Source: Terebella lapidaria (Eukaryota; Annelida; Polychaeta; Terebellida; Terebellidae). Taken from it: DNA of 64,000 nucleotides. The position numbers were made by a program, and so were the translations under genes. This document shows positions 34,958 to 47,377 of this stretch, one piece after another (position 1 is the first letter of the stretch; each line of letters starts with the position of its first letter). The notes beneath the pieces are model-generated. The model saw only the letters and a program-made list of their open reading frames with translations. It did no database searches and had not been told where the DNA came from. Where the stretch lies: contig OX424562.1 in NCBI GenBank assembly GCA_949152475.1, positions 25,358,209 through 25,422,208 of the forward strand. The letters run 5' to 3'.

Positions 34958-37900
34958 GATTGGTATGTGTCAACACTATTAGGCTAATACATGTTTGTAT
35001 TCATGCTGTTAAATAGTCGCCCATATCTAGTCAACTGCACCATTGCCATCCACTCGACAATATGGACTTTGTTCAGGCTAATTACATGTCGCGCGGATAC
35101 ACAATGATTATAAATCCGGTAGATATTGAATACTTTGAGGCCCCTGCCACCGTACTCCACAGAACGATAAAAGGGGCTTAATCGTGAAAAACACCAAAGT
35201 GGTATGTGCAAAAAGTTCGTCTCGGTGTATTTCGGCAAGCAATCACGCATCCGTTCATCTCAGACGTTGGTTGTTAGATTTACTAGTAATTCTCGGAGTA
35301 ACCAGGTTGGAAAAGGGACACGTAACTTAGTATTAAAGCGTGAAATATAACAGTAAATAAATATAATTTAAGGAGTTTCATGAGCCTGCCTATGGCAATG
35401 AAGCATACATGACAATTAAGAAGTGATTTTGAGGAGATATATCTTTTTTATGCACTTTGTTTGTTCAGACAGTCGTCTGCATTCTTTTTGAGTCTGCGAC
35501 GATTGATTCGATGTCTGAAGAGATATAGTTTTATTTTCCTTCATAAAAGAGAGTGTGTTGGGATCTATATCAAAGCGTATGGATTGTATCCTTTTTGTTT
35601 TATACATCAAAAGATGGTATTTAAAACCACATTGAAAATATTGCATTTATCGATATTGTGCTGTCTCATTCCTCTATGTTATTGTGCAGAAATGCGTCAA
35701 GGCAAGCTTCTGCTATTTTTATCACCATTTCATTTAGTTATAGCTAGATAAGAGATCAGCAATTTGTGCAATGTCAGACAGACACAACTTGGCCGGTGTT
35801 TAGTATATTGTCAGACAATAATGGTTATCCTCCATTACAACGTAATCCAAAAATCCGCAACACATTGATGATATTGTTGGGTGCAATGTATATAACTTTA
35901 CGTTATCGTTCGAGGTTGCAATTTGATGTCTCTTTATTAAAGAATTCTCATATCACTAGCACAAGATATATATGGGGTAGTGAATTCTCAAAACACACGA
36001 TTTCATCTCTAGAGGCAGGGTCATGAATTAATAAGCAAAATATATCACTGTTCATGATCAAACCTCCAGTTTTGACCATGGATTTCAAAAAAGTAATTGG
36101 AAACTCCTTACACTCTCACGGAGGGAGTTTTCTTATCAATGTGATGGCATGATCCACAAGTCGATTCAGTGGGCACAATATGGCTGCATGCTGTGTCAAT
36201 ATTTTTGATCGGAATTAAAGACACATTTAAAGTTATTAAATATATCTTTAAACGTATCAAGAGGAACGTGATTCTGAATTTCTGATTTCATTAGAAATCA
36301 TGAGCATCATGAAAATCTGGATATCTGAACATCCAGATTTGCCCTACGACTGTGAGTACATGTCGATTTTCTGCTTCGTGGAACCTGTCAACAGTGTCAG
36401 TGTTCCAGCTACAAGGCAAGTTGCATGCTCAAGCTCATGCCACCAGGCTTTCAGAGCTACTCGGAAAAGTGCCCAGTGAAAAATGGTCAACTAGTCCTAA
36501 GCTTTATGTCGTGACACGGATATGTTTTACCAAACAACTGCTTTCAAAAATTATATTCACATCACCAGGATCTAGTTGATACGTACACCAAATCCACGAC
36601 GACTATGCATTAAGACAAGTGCCACTTCCTACATTTTTCAGACAAACCGCAGTGCGTCATAATAAACTCGTCTGATTTTTGTCGAACAAATGATCTGAGA
36701 TAGGTATTCCGCTGGTCTTGTCGATAAAACAATATCTGAAATTGTTGTTGAGAAAGTTCAATATCATTGAAGATGTTCTTCATTGTTTAGTAAATCTGTT
36801 TCCCAGTCTGTCTACTCTAGGGGGGGGGGGGGGGGGTGACACTACTTATATCCTGTGTGTGTAAAAAATCAACATTCACGACAGCTGCCATTGTAAGTCA
36901 GGAATTCTTACTGGAATACCTGATGTAACCTCCTTATGACCATGATAATATGGGCTTCATAAAGTTCCTTCCCGATTTTACCTGACATTAGACCTACTCA
37001 CAAGATACACGTAATGTGAGGATAAATGTCTTTATTTCATAGTTGATAGTGAGGAACAAGAGCACGATGGTATAAGTGACTAAACGAAAATACAGTCATA
37101 TCATGAATATAATTTGGGAGATATGTTCTTCGTGTGTGTTTATGCTTGTTTTTTAACCTCAAAGGTCATAGTTTCCAAACATTCTCATATTGTGTATCTA
37201 TAATGATTCATTCTGTATGGCGGTGGTGTTGCCATGGCGATATTGATGCAGCGCTGCAAGTGTGACAAAAGATGAACACGAGACGAGGCCATTACGTCAT
37301 GTTACGTGCCTCAATGCTTTGATGTCCATTGGACACATGGGAGAAATTCACGGGGGAAATCCAACTTTTTCTGTATGATTGATACATGCAATCAAGTCGT
37401 TACTCTGGATTGATTCAGTGCTGGACTGTGGATAATTATCATAATTACAATACTTTTCATCAGTATCGGGGAATGAGAATGGTTAACGTAATGATACTAA
37501 TGGGTATGTGAACGCAATGGCCGTGTAATTCTAAGTTACATCTATAAACTTGATCGCTCACTATAACTCAATTTCAATCTTTGATTATAAAGCCATAACC
37601 AGTCAAGAAGATTAACTCTAGCGTGTTGTGTGGCTCCTATTGTGATGCCAATAAGCATCAACAAAGGTACAGTTCCATCACTGCCAAAGTCAAAAGGTGG
37701 ATGTGATCGACCTTTTGCACAGTGCTATATACTGGCCAATTGGCAAGGACATAATATATGTATCTTTGGTGTTCTCTGAAATTTTGTTAATGTTGAGTCA
37801 AAACACATTTGTTTATTCATTGCTTTATGAGGAAAGCATTCTGTACAAAACACTCATTCGATGAACTCACATGTCTATTGTACATTCAAACAATGACTAA

Positions 37901-38060
37901 CTTGACTCATTTAGTAAACAGGGAAAATACTTTACAAAAACTAATCCAAGCGTGCTTCCAAACGGCAAAAAATCTTGTCTACTCTAAATCTATCTACTTG
38001 TATGCGAGGTGAGAACTCCACACACGATCCTGAACAAGAACATGAATTCAAGGCGCTTGA

Positions 38061-39304
38061 CTTCATAACGTATCTCTGTAATCGATTGCAGCGGGTAAAA
38101 ATCGATAACACGACGAGTAACTGGGTGACCGCCAAAAAGGGCGTGCCTCAGGGCTCGATTCTCGGCCCGCTTCTTTTTAATATTTTATCAATGATCTTCT
38201 CCATATTGATTTGCAATGTTCAGTGTATAATTATGCTGATGATAATACGTTATCTTATACTCACATGAATTTCGACACAGTGAAACGCGTCTTGAAGCAT
38301 GATGCCCTAACTCTTATTGAGTGGTTCAAGTCCAATATGATGAGAGCCAATCCTGACAAATTCCAATTACTTTTCCTTGGTAAACAGATATCATCATCTG
38401 AACATTGTATCTCCATAGGAAACTCAACTTTCAGGGGCTCGAACGTTATCAATGTACTGGGTATAGATTTGGATCAGGACCTAAACTTTAAATCTCATGT
38501 TGAAAATGTATGTGTAAAAACTGCTAAACAGATTAACGCATTGCTCAGAATCAATTCTCACCTTGATGTTAAGAGTCGAAAAAAGTATTTATAATAATTA
38601 TATTGTACCCAATTTTAACTATTGCTGTAATGTCTGGATGTTTACAAACTTAAGAAATTTGAATAGACTTGACAAGTTGAACGAACGTGCACTGAGATTA
38701 GTGTATCAAAATCGAACTGCTTCACTGACGAATTAAAACTGCTGCAATGACGAATTATTGCATCTTGACAACTTTTATGATGTTTATAAACGTTTCACGG
38801 TTTCATTAGCTATAGAAGTTTTTAAAATTCGCAATAACTTAGCGCCGGTATATCTTTGTAATTTGCTTGAGGTAAACAATCCACACTATCATCTCAGAGA
38901 CCAAAGCACTTATGTACTCCCTAAGTTCAATTCTAAAACATATGATTACCATTCCCTAAGATATAATGCTAGTAAATTATGGAATATGCTAGAATACAAT
39001 GATAAGGATACATCGTCCCTATCTCAGTTCAAACGAAATATCAAAATATGGATTAAAAATAAGTAATCATCCCTAATAAAATCTGAATTATATTCCAATG
39101 AAATGTGATATCGAATCTACGTACCATTATGTCATGTATATGCACAAAATGTACTTCCCGTTTTCGAATGTCTGATTATGTCATGTATATATCCATCGCA
39201 CAGAAGCTGTTTGAGCTTGTATTATATAGGTGTGATTTCAAAACTGTATATACCGATTGCATGCGATGTTAAATAAATTCTATTCTTTCTTCTATTCTAT
39301 TCTA
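38061..39304 (+). mobile_element. 5'-truncated LINE inserted in array unit 4
   Basis: Comparison with the matching place in unit 3 (34128-34170) shows an insertion of about 1.24 kb between GAATTCAAGG..TTGACT and AATGTACATT. It begins inside the RT palm (KGVPQGSILGPLLF at about 38137-38178), has NYADDNTLS at about 38229, and continues through FKSNMMRANPDKFQLLFLG and an LGIDLDQDLNFKSHV segment to a RYNASKLWNMLE-type C-terminus near 39000. The coding frame is broken at about four places. The 3' end is a TTCTATTCTA pentamer run after AATAAA, similar to the tails of CR1-related LINEs. It differs from the LINE at 6.1 kb and resembles the degraded one at 7.6 kb. Confidence 0.88.
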
Positions 39305-40050
39305 ATGTACATTATTTTTGCTGGTCATTTCTGTTTCGTTGTCAGCCGATCACAAGTGAAAATAGACGTCAAAGCCTAGAGGTATTTCAACTGCACTAAA
39401 AGTATCTCTACAATAAGTGACAACAAAGCTGCTGATGGACCATATTCCAAGATATTGTAAGCAATAAAAACGACCACTCAGCAAGAGCAAAAAACCCCCG
39501 AAGACTTGTTTGTGTTGGACGATAAGTACGGGAATACCATCCGTTTTCTTCTTGTTCCAACAAAACTCTAAATTATATGAGTTGTACGCGAGCCCGTAAA
39601 TAACAGCTGTTCTGCTCTACAATGCAAGTGTTTGAGATGTTAACAAAAACTATATGAAAGATACAAGGAAAATATCCAGATTTAGGTCAGTTTCCAAGAT
39701 GGATTATTCACAATGTATTATAGTCGTCATTGATATCGTCAATGAATATGACTGCAATTCAAAAAGCTTTATGCAGCGTGAGCCTAAAAAGGCAGTTGAA
39801 ATATTGAATGCCTCTGTACAGGTTAGACTATGACTATAGATTTATCACATTCTGAGAATGAACTCGCTCTCTGTGGATTAATTTCATGATATATTCATGA
39901 AGGCAGCACTGCAGCCCACACATCAAAGTTTTTTTTACAGTATTATCTGTGCAAAATTTCACAGGTACAATGATCGCGTGATGTTGTCCTCATCTTCTGG
40001 ACTGCTGCTTGAGTAACAGTGATAATTCTAATGTGGCAGCTTCATTTGGT

Positions 40051-40149
40051 TCATGATATAGGGAAATGGTTTCTGATTTGGATATTTGTAGGAGTTACGC
40101 CTATGCCCTTCAGTAATCACATGCAGTTGCTTGTTTCCCTATATCATGG
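40051..40149. mobile_element. about 100-bp foldback element in the array
   Basis: Inverted arms TCATGATATAGGGAAA and TTTCCCTATATCATGGA enclose about 65 bases. The corresponding place in unit 3 (about 34800-34830) lacks the segment, so it is a later insertion. No target duplication is clear. Confidence 0.6.
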
Positions 40150-40320
40150 ACTATATTGGCACATAAGTCAGAACCCAAGTAACACTGATATAACTTATCA
40201 GAAAAGGTACCATTATCTGAATACCATTATCTGAATTATTCTCAGCTGGTTATATCAGCACTTTGAATATATTTGCATTGTACTGGTTTTCACTAACACA
40301 CGACCACACGAATCCATACA

Positions 40321-43300
40321 AATGATTGGTCTGTGTCAACACTATTACGCTAATACATGTTCGTATTCATGCTGTTATCTAGTCAACTACATCATTGCCG
40401 CCTACTCTACAATCTGAAGTTTGTTCAGGCTAATTACCAGTCGCATAGATACACAGCGATCATTAACGACGAGGATATTGAATACTTCGAGTCCCCTGCT
40501 ACCGTATCCCACAGAACGAAAAAAGGGGCCTAACCGAGCAGAACATCAAAGTGATCGTTCTTTGACGCTTTTTACATAAATTGAAATGGTAGAACTAACG
40601 CCCATGGCTGGCTGTGCTTGAGTTGCTCTCCGAGTGTTTCAGAAAGCAATCGTGCATACTTTTGTCTCAAACGTTAACTACCAGGTTTTCCGAAATGACC
40701 AAACACATAATTTAGCTTATTGGACGGACATATTTTGAAGCGTAAGTACAATAGATTTTAATCGTTAAGTCCTTCGTCCCACAAAACCGGTGAAATTTAA
40801 GAAGCTTCATGAGCCTGCATATGACAACAAGGCATAAGTAGATGACAATAAACAGGTGATTGTGATGATGTATATCTTGTTACAAAAGACGCATAGTGTT
40901 TGATGAAGTAGTTATAATATTATGACATAGTACATACATGTATATACAACCATGCGAGTGTGATTTTTGCAAGAAAATATCGGTCTCGTTTTTCTGGCGG
41001 ATGGACGAGTCCGAAGGAAACTCTTGCTACGTGAAAGGACCCGTGCGAGTACAATGCAGTATTTGGTTAATATTGCATTTTAAAACATTGCATTTGTCAC
41101 TTGTATTCAACATGATAATATATCATCATTTCAAGTCTTTTCAAATGGTGAGACACCAATGTGGAAACTGGCTGCATTGCTTCTGACAAGACAATAATAC
41201 CTCAGACAGAAAAGAGATGTGCCTTGCTCATTTCTCCAGATTACTTCTAAAATATCAATTATTCATGCATTGATCATTTCCGAAATACTTGATTGCATGA
41301 CAGACTTTCGTGATTGGTCATTCCAGCGACCAACGCACGAGGAAGAATCAAATGGAACAAAAAAGGGTGAGAAATTGTGTGAATTTTTTTTAGATGGGTT
41401 TACAAGAAATTTATATGGACGTTTATTAGTCTCAACCCATGAATTTAATTACACTTAGTTCTGAAATATGTATGTAGTTCTCAGGAGCTGTCAATTCGTG
41501 TAATGTGAATTGCATGTGAATTGGTATGTTACATAAAATAATACAAGCAAATGATGCATAACAGAAACAATGGATTTTCTTTCAGTTCAGTCTCTTATAT
41601 CACACAATGCAAACGATTACTTGTCATTCATTTACACATCATTGCCCAACACAATGAAACCAATGACATTCTGTGATATATTACGACCGTGGAAGTAGGA
41701 TGCCATAATTTATTCAGCAAACTGTCCACTGTTTGATGGTCCGCACATTTCACCATTTTCATATCAGGCCAATCAAAGTGATATTAGGAGAAAAACTATA
41801 TGTTCGAAATCAACTACAAATATGCCTGTGGTTTCAGAAAAAATGGTTACAAAACAAACTATGCTTGATAGGATGGATAAATCAAGTATACAGTACTAAC
41901 AGCCGCTTTTGTTTTGTTTTGTGCGCCACTCAGAGTTACCTCTGGCTGACCTAGTTCACGCTCGATTGGCTCCAATATATACGACTAAGCTGGAATCGCA
42001 TTGCAGTAAGGGATACAACGCACTGAGAATGGCGGTAATTTCAACAAACTCAAACTATCTCCACCAGAAACGGAATGGGCTGTTATGTTTTCTTTGTTCG
42101 ATTAGAAATGCATGGCAAATTCCATAACTTTGTGTCAATATCAGTGATATATTGCTTTATTACAGCGTGGCTTGGCTACCATCGCCCAACACACATCTTT
42201 CCCGGGACACATCACTCATGGCATTGCTCAAGATACCAAAGTTTATGTGCAGACAATCCGTGCATTCCTCTCTCCCGCCACGAAGATTTCTTTGATACCA
42301 AGCCTGGGGACTCACGCTAAACATTTGATGTATCATGCACACGTGAGCATGTGGTAAGGGGACTCAGTATAGAGTTAGCGGTATATACATCTTTTGATTT
42401 GATGTGCATAACAACGCTGTCTTGTGTGATCAGTCCTGCTAAATGATGTTGACTAAAGTCTAGTGTTCAACACAAAACCTCAAATGAAATTTTATATGTT
42501 TCCATTTGGTATGAAACCACATTCTCATCACCAAGAGTTCTATCCTCGAAACTAGAAAAAAATTGATAATCTATCTAATGTCAAATTTCACCTCAAACTT
42601 GTGAGTCTGGATAATTCAATATTCCAACTTCTGATTGCTTTCACAGAAGGCTATTTGATAAAAAATATACCCTCATAGATGTTCTCACAGTTGGTTAATT
42701 CCTCATGGGCATGAAAAAATATACCCTCATTGATAAAAAATATACCCTCATAGATGTTCTCACAGTTGGTTAATTCCTCATGGGCATGAAAATGATGAAA
42801 TCACAAAATTTGCTCGAATTCATGTTATCCAATTCGGGGCCAACTTTAACATTGGGTTAGATTGCCAATATTTCCAGTTTTAGAGGTAGAAAACATATCG
42901 CTCATGCAGACTGAAAATATATAAAATTTCATGTTCCATTTTCCATTCGTTTATGATCAGCATCTGATAAATGGCTGCTCATTGACTTATCCACGTTTAA
43001 AATTTAATGATATTTGATCAATCTGTCTAGTGTATGAGGTGTAGTCAAACTTTATGCTTTGCGCAATGTCACGCATATGCAGTCGAGTATTATACACTCA
43101 TCAAACTCTGGGCAGTCAAGATGTCGTATGGTAGTTCAAAATGCATAACGACATCGCAAGCAACTTTCACGATATATCAAGAACAAAATTGATCCTGATT
43201 AGCGATTGTTGTAGCTGGTCAGGTGCATGTACGATGTTGATTCTGTCACTTTCTTGGTTTTGGGACAAAATCTGTTGTACTCTATTGGCATGCTTTTGTG

Positions 43301-45294
43301 TCATTCTTACCAGCATGTACCGTTCATGCACCAATGATATGAACACATTAATATTTAGTACATCATGCAATCACACCTATTCCCACATCAATATCCGAAG
43401 ATATGACCCACTGCTTTTTTGCTATAGTTCCTTTTGTTTTTGAGATAATTTACTGAAAATGCAGGTTTCCCATTTCTAAGCGGCCTAATTGGGTAAAATA
43501 CATGTCATGTTTAGCACCGTAAAAATGTTAGCCAATTTGGCCGATGGTAAATCTCTGGTGGAATTGGCCTTGGACCGCTTCCAACCTCTGTATATGCCTC
43601 TTCCTTTATATGCCAAACGGGATAACTTACATGTTTTTCAGTCTTTCTGATATTTTGTACCCAATATTATAATGCCGCTGCAAATTAGAGAAAATAATTA
43701 TTCGGAAAATTATCGTGAAAAAACAAAGTCGGTCAGAGTTTAATGAAGCCAACTATACCATTTCGTATTGTGTCTTAAATGTCTGGTATTTGAGGCCACA
43801 ATTAACATTTGATCTATGCTGTAAAGGATGAACGTCATATCTATTGATATACCAGGATACCTTTCTGAATTATTATCACATTTTACGATGTTGTGGTATG
43901 TTGTTCGGTCATCAAGGCGATGGTGGGCAATAACACTTTAGCCGGTGTTTAGAATATTATCAGACACTAACTGTTCTGGTCCATTATGTCGTAACCCAAA
44001 GGTGACACTCTTCATCAAAGATTAACACGCGTTGAATACTGGTGGTTCAAACTGTATAACTGACTGTTTTGTTGTGTCTCGCTGTATAGTGCAAAAACTT
44101 TTGGTTTCTCATCATACACATTCGCGTATATGCTTTCACACTAAGGCTTGTACTATTAACATTTTGTTGCAATAAAACGATACTATTTAAATCGCCAGAT
44201 AGCGTGTGTTGACCACAAGTTCTGGTTTACAAGACGATGCACCAAAAGCTATTAATATGACACCCATGTATGTCTGCAATCGCCAGATCTATTATCCCAA
44301 AAACATGCTCAATAGCTAATTTACGAATGTTTAAGTAATGAAACCCTGAACCGACAAGTTCAAGGTCACCAAAATCGTACCATATATGACGTCCCATAAG
44401 TTCACAAACGCAAAAAGCTCTGTCATATTGGCTCGGAAATGATAAACAAGATGAATTATTCATGCTGACATCTTTTCCGTATTTTTTTCTGTGCCAGTGT
44501 AACTCCATTGTTTGTTTACCATGTTTATCGTGTGGTTCAATAATTATTATAATGTCCACTATACCTCGACCTGGACACCTATTTTGGCTTTATGATATGA
44601 AGTGTTACGCACATGTGTCCGATGGCAGCATGTCATCAGATATGATACATTTCTTATCCGCAACATCACTGTTCTTGTTCATAGCGAGAATTAAAATATA
44701 ATTTTAAGTGTAACAATAGAGCATCGACCAAAGATATATTGACACAAATGTGCTTCCTCAATAAAAATGTTATACTTCCGGACAATTTCGTATTGTGTAT
44801 TCATAATTCAACATGTGTGACGTTCACGTTGCCATGGTGATATTGATGCAGCTTTACAATGAACATGGTGCAATTGTATACCACGAATGAGCGCTCGTTT
44901 GACAAATGGGAGTAATTTATTGATGATACCCCATTGATGATACCCAACTTTCCTGGATTCTTGACAAATGCAGTCATGTGTATTCTCTGCACTGATTTAT
45001 TAGATGCTAAATTGTGTTTAATAAGAACGCTTCTTGACGCTATTTAAAAGTATAGACACTAAAGTATTACGTCTTTAGTGTAATGCATTATAATTATCAT
45101 GCGATTGCAATGAAACTCCGCTGCTGAATGATGTCTGTGAACAAGATCTTCCAGGTTTTGATTGACATGAAACAGTTAATTTACTATTAGATTGATATAT
45201 TTTGACTCACACTGCACTTGTTAGCTCGGAGAATTCATACCTGGGTATCGGTTTTTTGTTTATTATTAACGAGCGTGGGATGTTATATATTAGA
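40321..45294. repeat. older array copy (unit 5), left part
   Basis: Starts with the TGATTGGTCTGTGTCAACAC landmark at 40323. Blocks matching unit 1 follow: TATATCACACAATGCAAACG at 41599, GGGACACATCACTCATGGC at 42201, GTCGTAACCCAAAGG at 43988, TTGCCATGGTGATATTGATG at 44828. It breaks off in AACGAGCGTGGGATG near 45270-45294, where the equivalent point in unit 6 (55285) continues without a gap. The stretch at about 41470-43740 is missing from unit 6; at about 42400-43740 it holds DNA not matched elsewhere, with a small 75-bp duplication. Confidence 0.78.
42656..42790. repeat. 75-bp local tandem duplication
   Basis: TGATAAAAAATATACCCTCA starts at 42656 and again at 42731, and the repeat extends through TAATTCCTCATGGGCATGAAA in both copies. 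The copies are essentially identical, so it is recent. Confidence 0.9.
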
Positions 45295-45628
45295 CAGAAT
45301 CCGCACAACGCGTGTCACGTTAACGTTATGAGGTCATGAATTTGCCTTCATCACGTGATCATTTATGGTAACCAGGCTTACGAGCGAGCGTAATGTTAGA
45401 CTGGCAACGGTAAAAATTGCATCTTTGTGTGAGTATTTTCCGCTGCTGTTTAATCGTATATTTGATCACAAAATACAAGAGTAGCTACGAAAATAGATGT
45501 GCATTTTGTTCATAATGTAGTGTTATGACGTGGTGGCTACATAGTAGTGACACCACGGTTATAGCGTGAACGGCTGGTAGGTTAAGACAATTCGGTGACA
45601 CTCCAGTAATGGGGTATACCTTGTTATC

Positions 45629-46047
45629 GTGGGGTCGCCGAACTTCACAATGATTCTTAGGACTTTATATTGGTGTAGTTTTGTAGAAACAACACAGAAA
45701 ACATCTACAACACAGGAAATCCATGCAGGTTCATCATCGAGTGCTGCCACTATGCCTGCTGTGGAGAAGTGTAAGAGCACTCCCCAGCCAAAAAAACCTG
45801 TCAAACCTGCATCCGAGGGTGTGTATGAATACCTGATGAAATGTGCTGAGAGGGAGTATATAGAGTCGGGGGCTAAAATAAAATTGGAGGAAGAAAATTT
45901 GAACTGGAAAGATACAATTTCCAGTTGGAGAAACGGAGGCTCGAGTTAAGGGAAAGGAGATTTGAAGTTAGACAGATTGGTCATAAAGATGATGAATCAC
46001 ACTATAGTTTGGTAGAGTTTCCTTATTCTTTCCGGAGTTTACCGTAA
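45629..46047 (+). pseudogene. Harbinger second gene, C-terminal coiled-coil remnant
   Basis: An open frame at 45629-45949 gives a Ser/Pro/Lys-rich stretch (MPAVEKCKSTPQPKKPVKP), then EGVYEYLMKCAEREYIESG and KIKLEEEN. One base out of frame, from about 45900, the sequence continues FELERYNFQLEKRRLELRER then RFEVRQIGHKDD, a long charged helix, before a stop at about 46045. A Ser/Pro linker followed by a Glu/Arg-rich coiled coil is the usual C-terminal half of the Myb/SANT-like protein encoded by Harbinger elements. The N-terminal DNA-binding domain is not seen. The assignment is from architecture, not from a clear domain. Confidence 0.5.
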
Positions 46048-46350
46048 TCGACCTACCTTTCGACATATGGGAAAAGACTCTTAATTATGTAAATACAAAG
46101 AATATGTGTTTTGTGCCACATTTTATTCTTAGAATGTACTAGTAATTATAAACACATTGAGGAATGTATTCTGAACTCCAGTGCATTTTCTGAGCTGAGC
46201 AACTTGTGTTATATGACCAGTTTATGTGAAATGACTGTTGTGGTAGAAGAAGATATTCATTGTTTTATATTGTTTTATATGTTATGTTTTGGGAAATGTT
46301 CAATTACCTATGTTGAGAATCGTCAAACTTCTCGGCTTGCCATTGACTTC

Positions 46351-47377
46351 AGGGGCCTAGTGCACCAAACTGTCGTAATACAAGCGTCGGTGGAGTGTTG
46401 GTGGAACCTACGTCCGTCGTAGAAACGTCCCTCGTGAAATCACCGCATGTGTGGTGTGCACCAAAAAGTCGCAAATTGGTCATTGGTCCGACGCGTCGGC
46501 GTGCCTATCGACGGATCAGTACATACTTGTTTGAGCTACTAAGTGTCAAGAGTATCATTTAACCGTTAAATGCATACTATATGGGTGACTAATGTTGGAA
46601 AAAGACGTACAGTATATTTCTGGAAAGCTACTGTATTTAGTGGACAATAAATTTTAGAATCATTTACTGTAACCACTCTCGTATGCACTGCAGCTGTAAA
46701 CATAAAGCATTTGAAGCCTAAATTAATCTGTTGACAATGAATGTATATTTTACTATGTGCTATTCCAATATTTCACACATGTATTGTATTTAACATTGAT
46801 TACGACATTATGCATATAATTGCAAAAGGATCAACCATAACATGCCTTTTGTCACAATGAGCATGCAGTGTTATCGTCCGTTATCATAATATAATCTGTC
46901 ATGTACATTGATTTAGTGTAAAACATATCTAAATGTTTGGGAATAAATATGACTATTTACAGTAAACTTAAAACAAATGATATAGTATAGTTTCATAATT
47001 TGAGTTTTTTTCGCGTTCTCAAGCAACCATCAACAGCACAGTTGTTAGCATAATTATATTGATACTCTGCGATCATTAAAACCTCGATAACAACTCGCGC
47101 CCACGCTATCAGAGTGTTATGTGAACAAATCGCGCAGATAATGAATATTTTACTCCACTTATATTGTACGGTACACGATTTCAAAAGCTGTACGACCCAT
47201 TTACGACTGCTCAGTAGCAGTCGCAGATTTTACGTCCAGTGGACGTTAGTTCTCAACGACCGACAGCTTGGTGCACATCAACTTTCTGACCGACGCAGAA
47301 TTCACGACGGACGTTGGTGTTTTTACGACGGACGTTGTCACCGACGCGTCACCGACGGTTTGGTGCACTAGGCCCCT
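46351..47377. mobile_element. 1.03 kb TIR element (AGGGGCCTAGTGCACCAAAC)
   Basis: The left end AGGGGCCTAGTGCACCAAAC is matched in reverse by the right end (47358-47377, one or no mismatch). Subterminal DNA on both sides is rich in CG-containing words (CGTCCGTCGTA, ACGCGTCGG), while the middle is AT-rich and non-coding. The flanks (GACTTC and GGTGAT) give no clear target duplication. It is a non-autonomous DNA element, probably related to Harbinger from its company, nested in or part of the 45.3-50.65 kb block. Confidence 0.7.

Larger units (their letters stand above)
34097..40320. repeat. older, diverged array copy (unit 4), split by a LINE
   Basis: Runs of clear but imperfect similarity to units 1-3 occur in the same order. 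The AGTCGTCTGCATTC...GTATGGATTGTATCC block is at 35470-35620, GTCAGACAATAATGG at 35811, the GGCGGTGGTGTTGCCATGGC block at 37218 and GCATCAACAAAGGTAC at 37656. The landmark TGATTGGT.TGTGTCAACACT occurs at 34958 and again at 40323. The spacing is 5365 bases, or about 4.12 kb after removing the LINE. A 17-base G run lies at 36820-36836. Confidence 0.82.
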
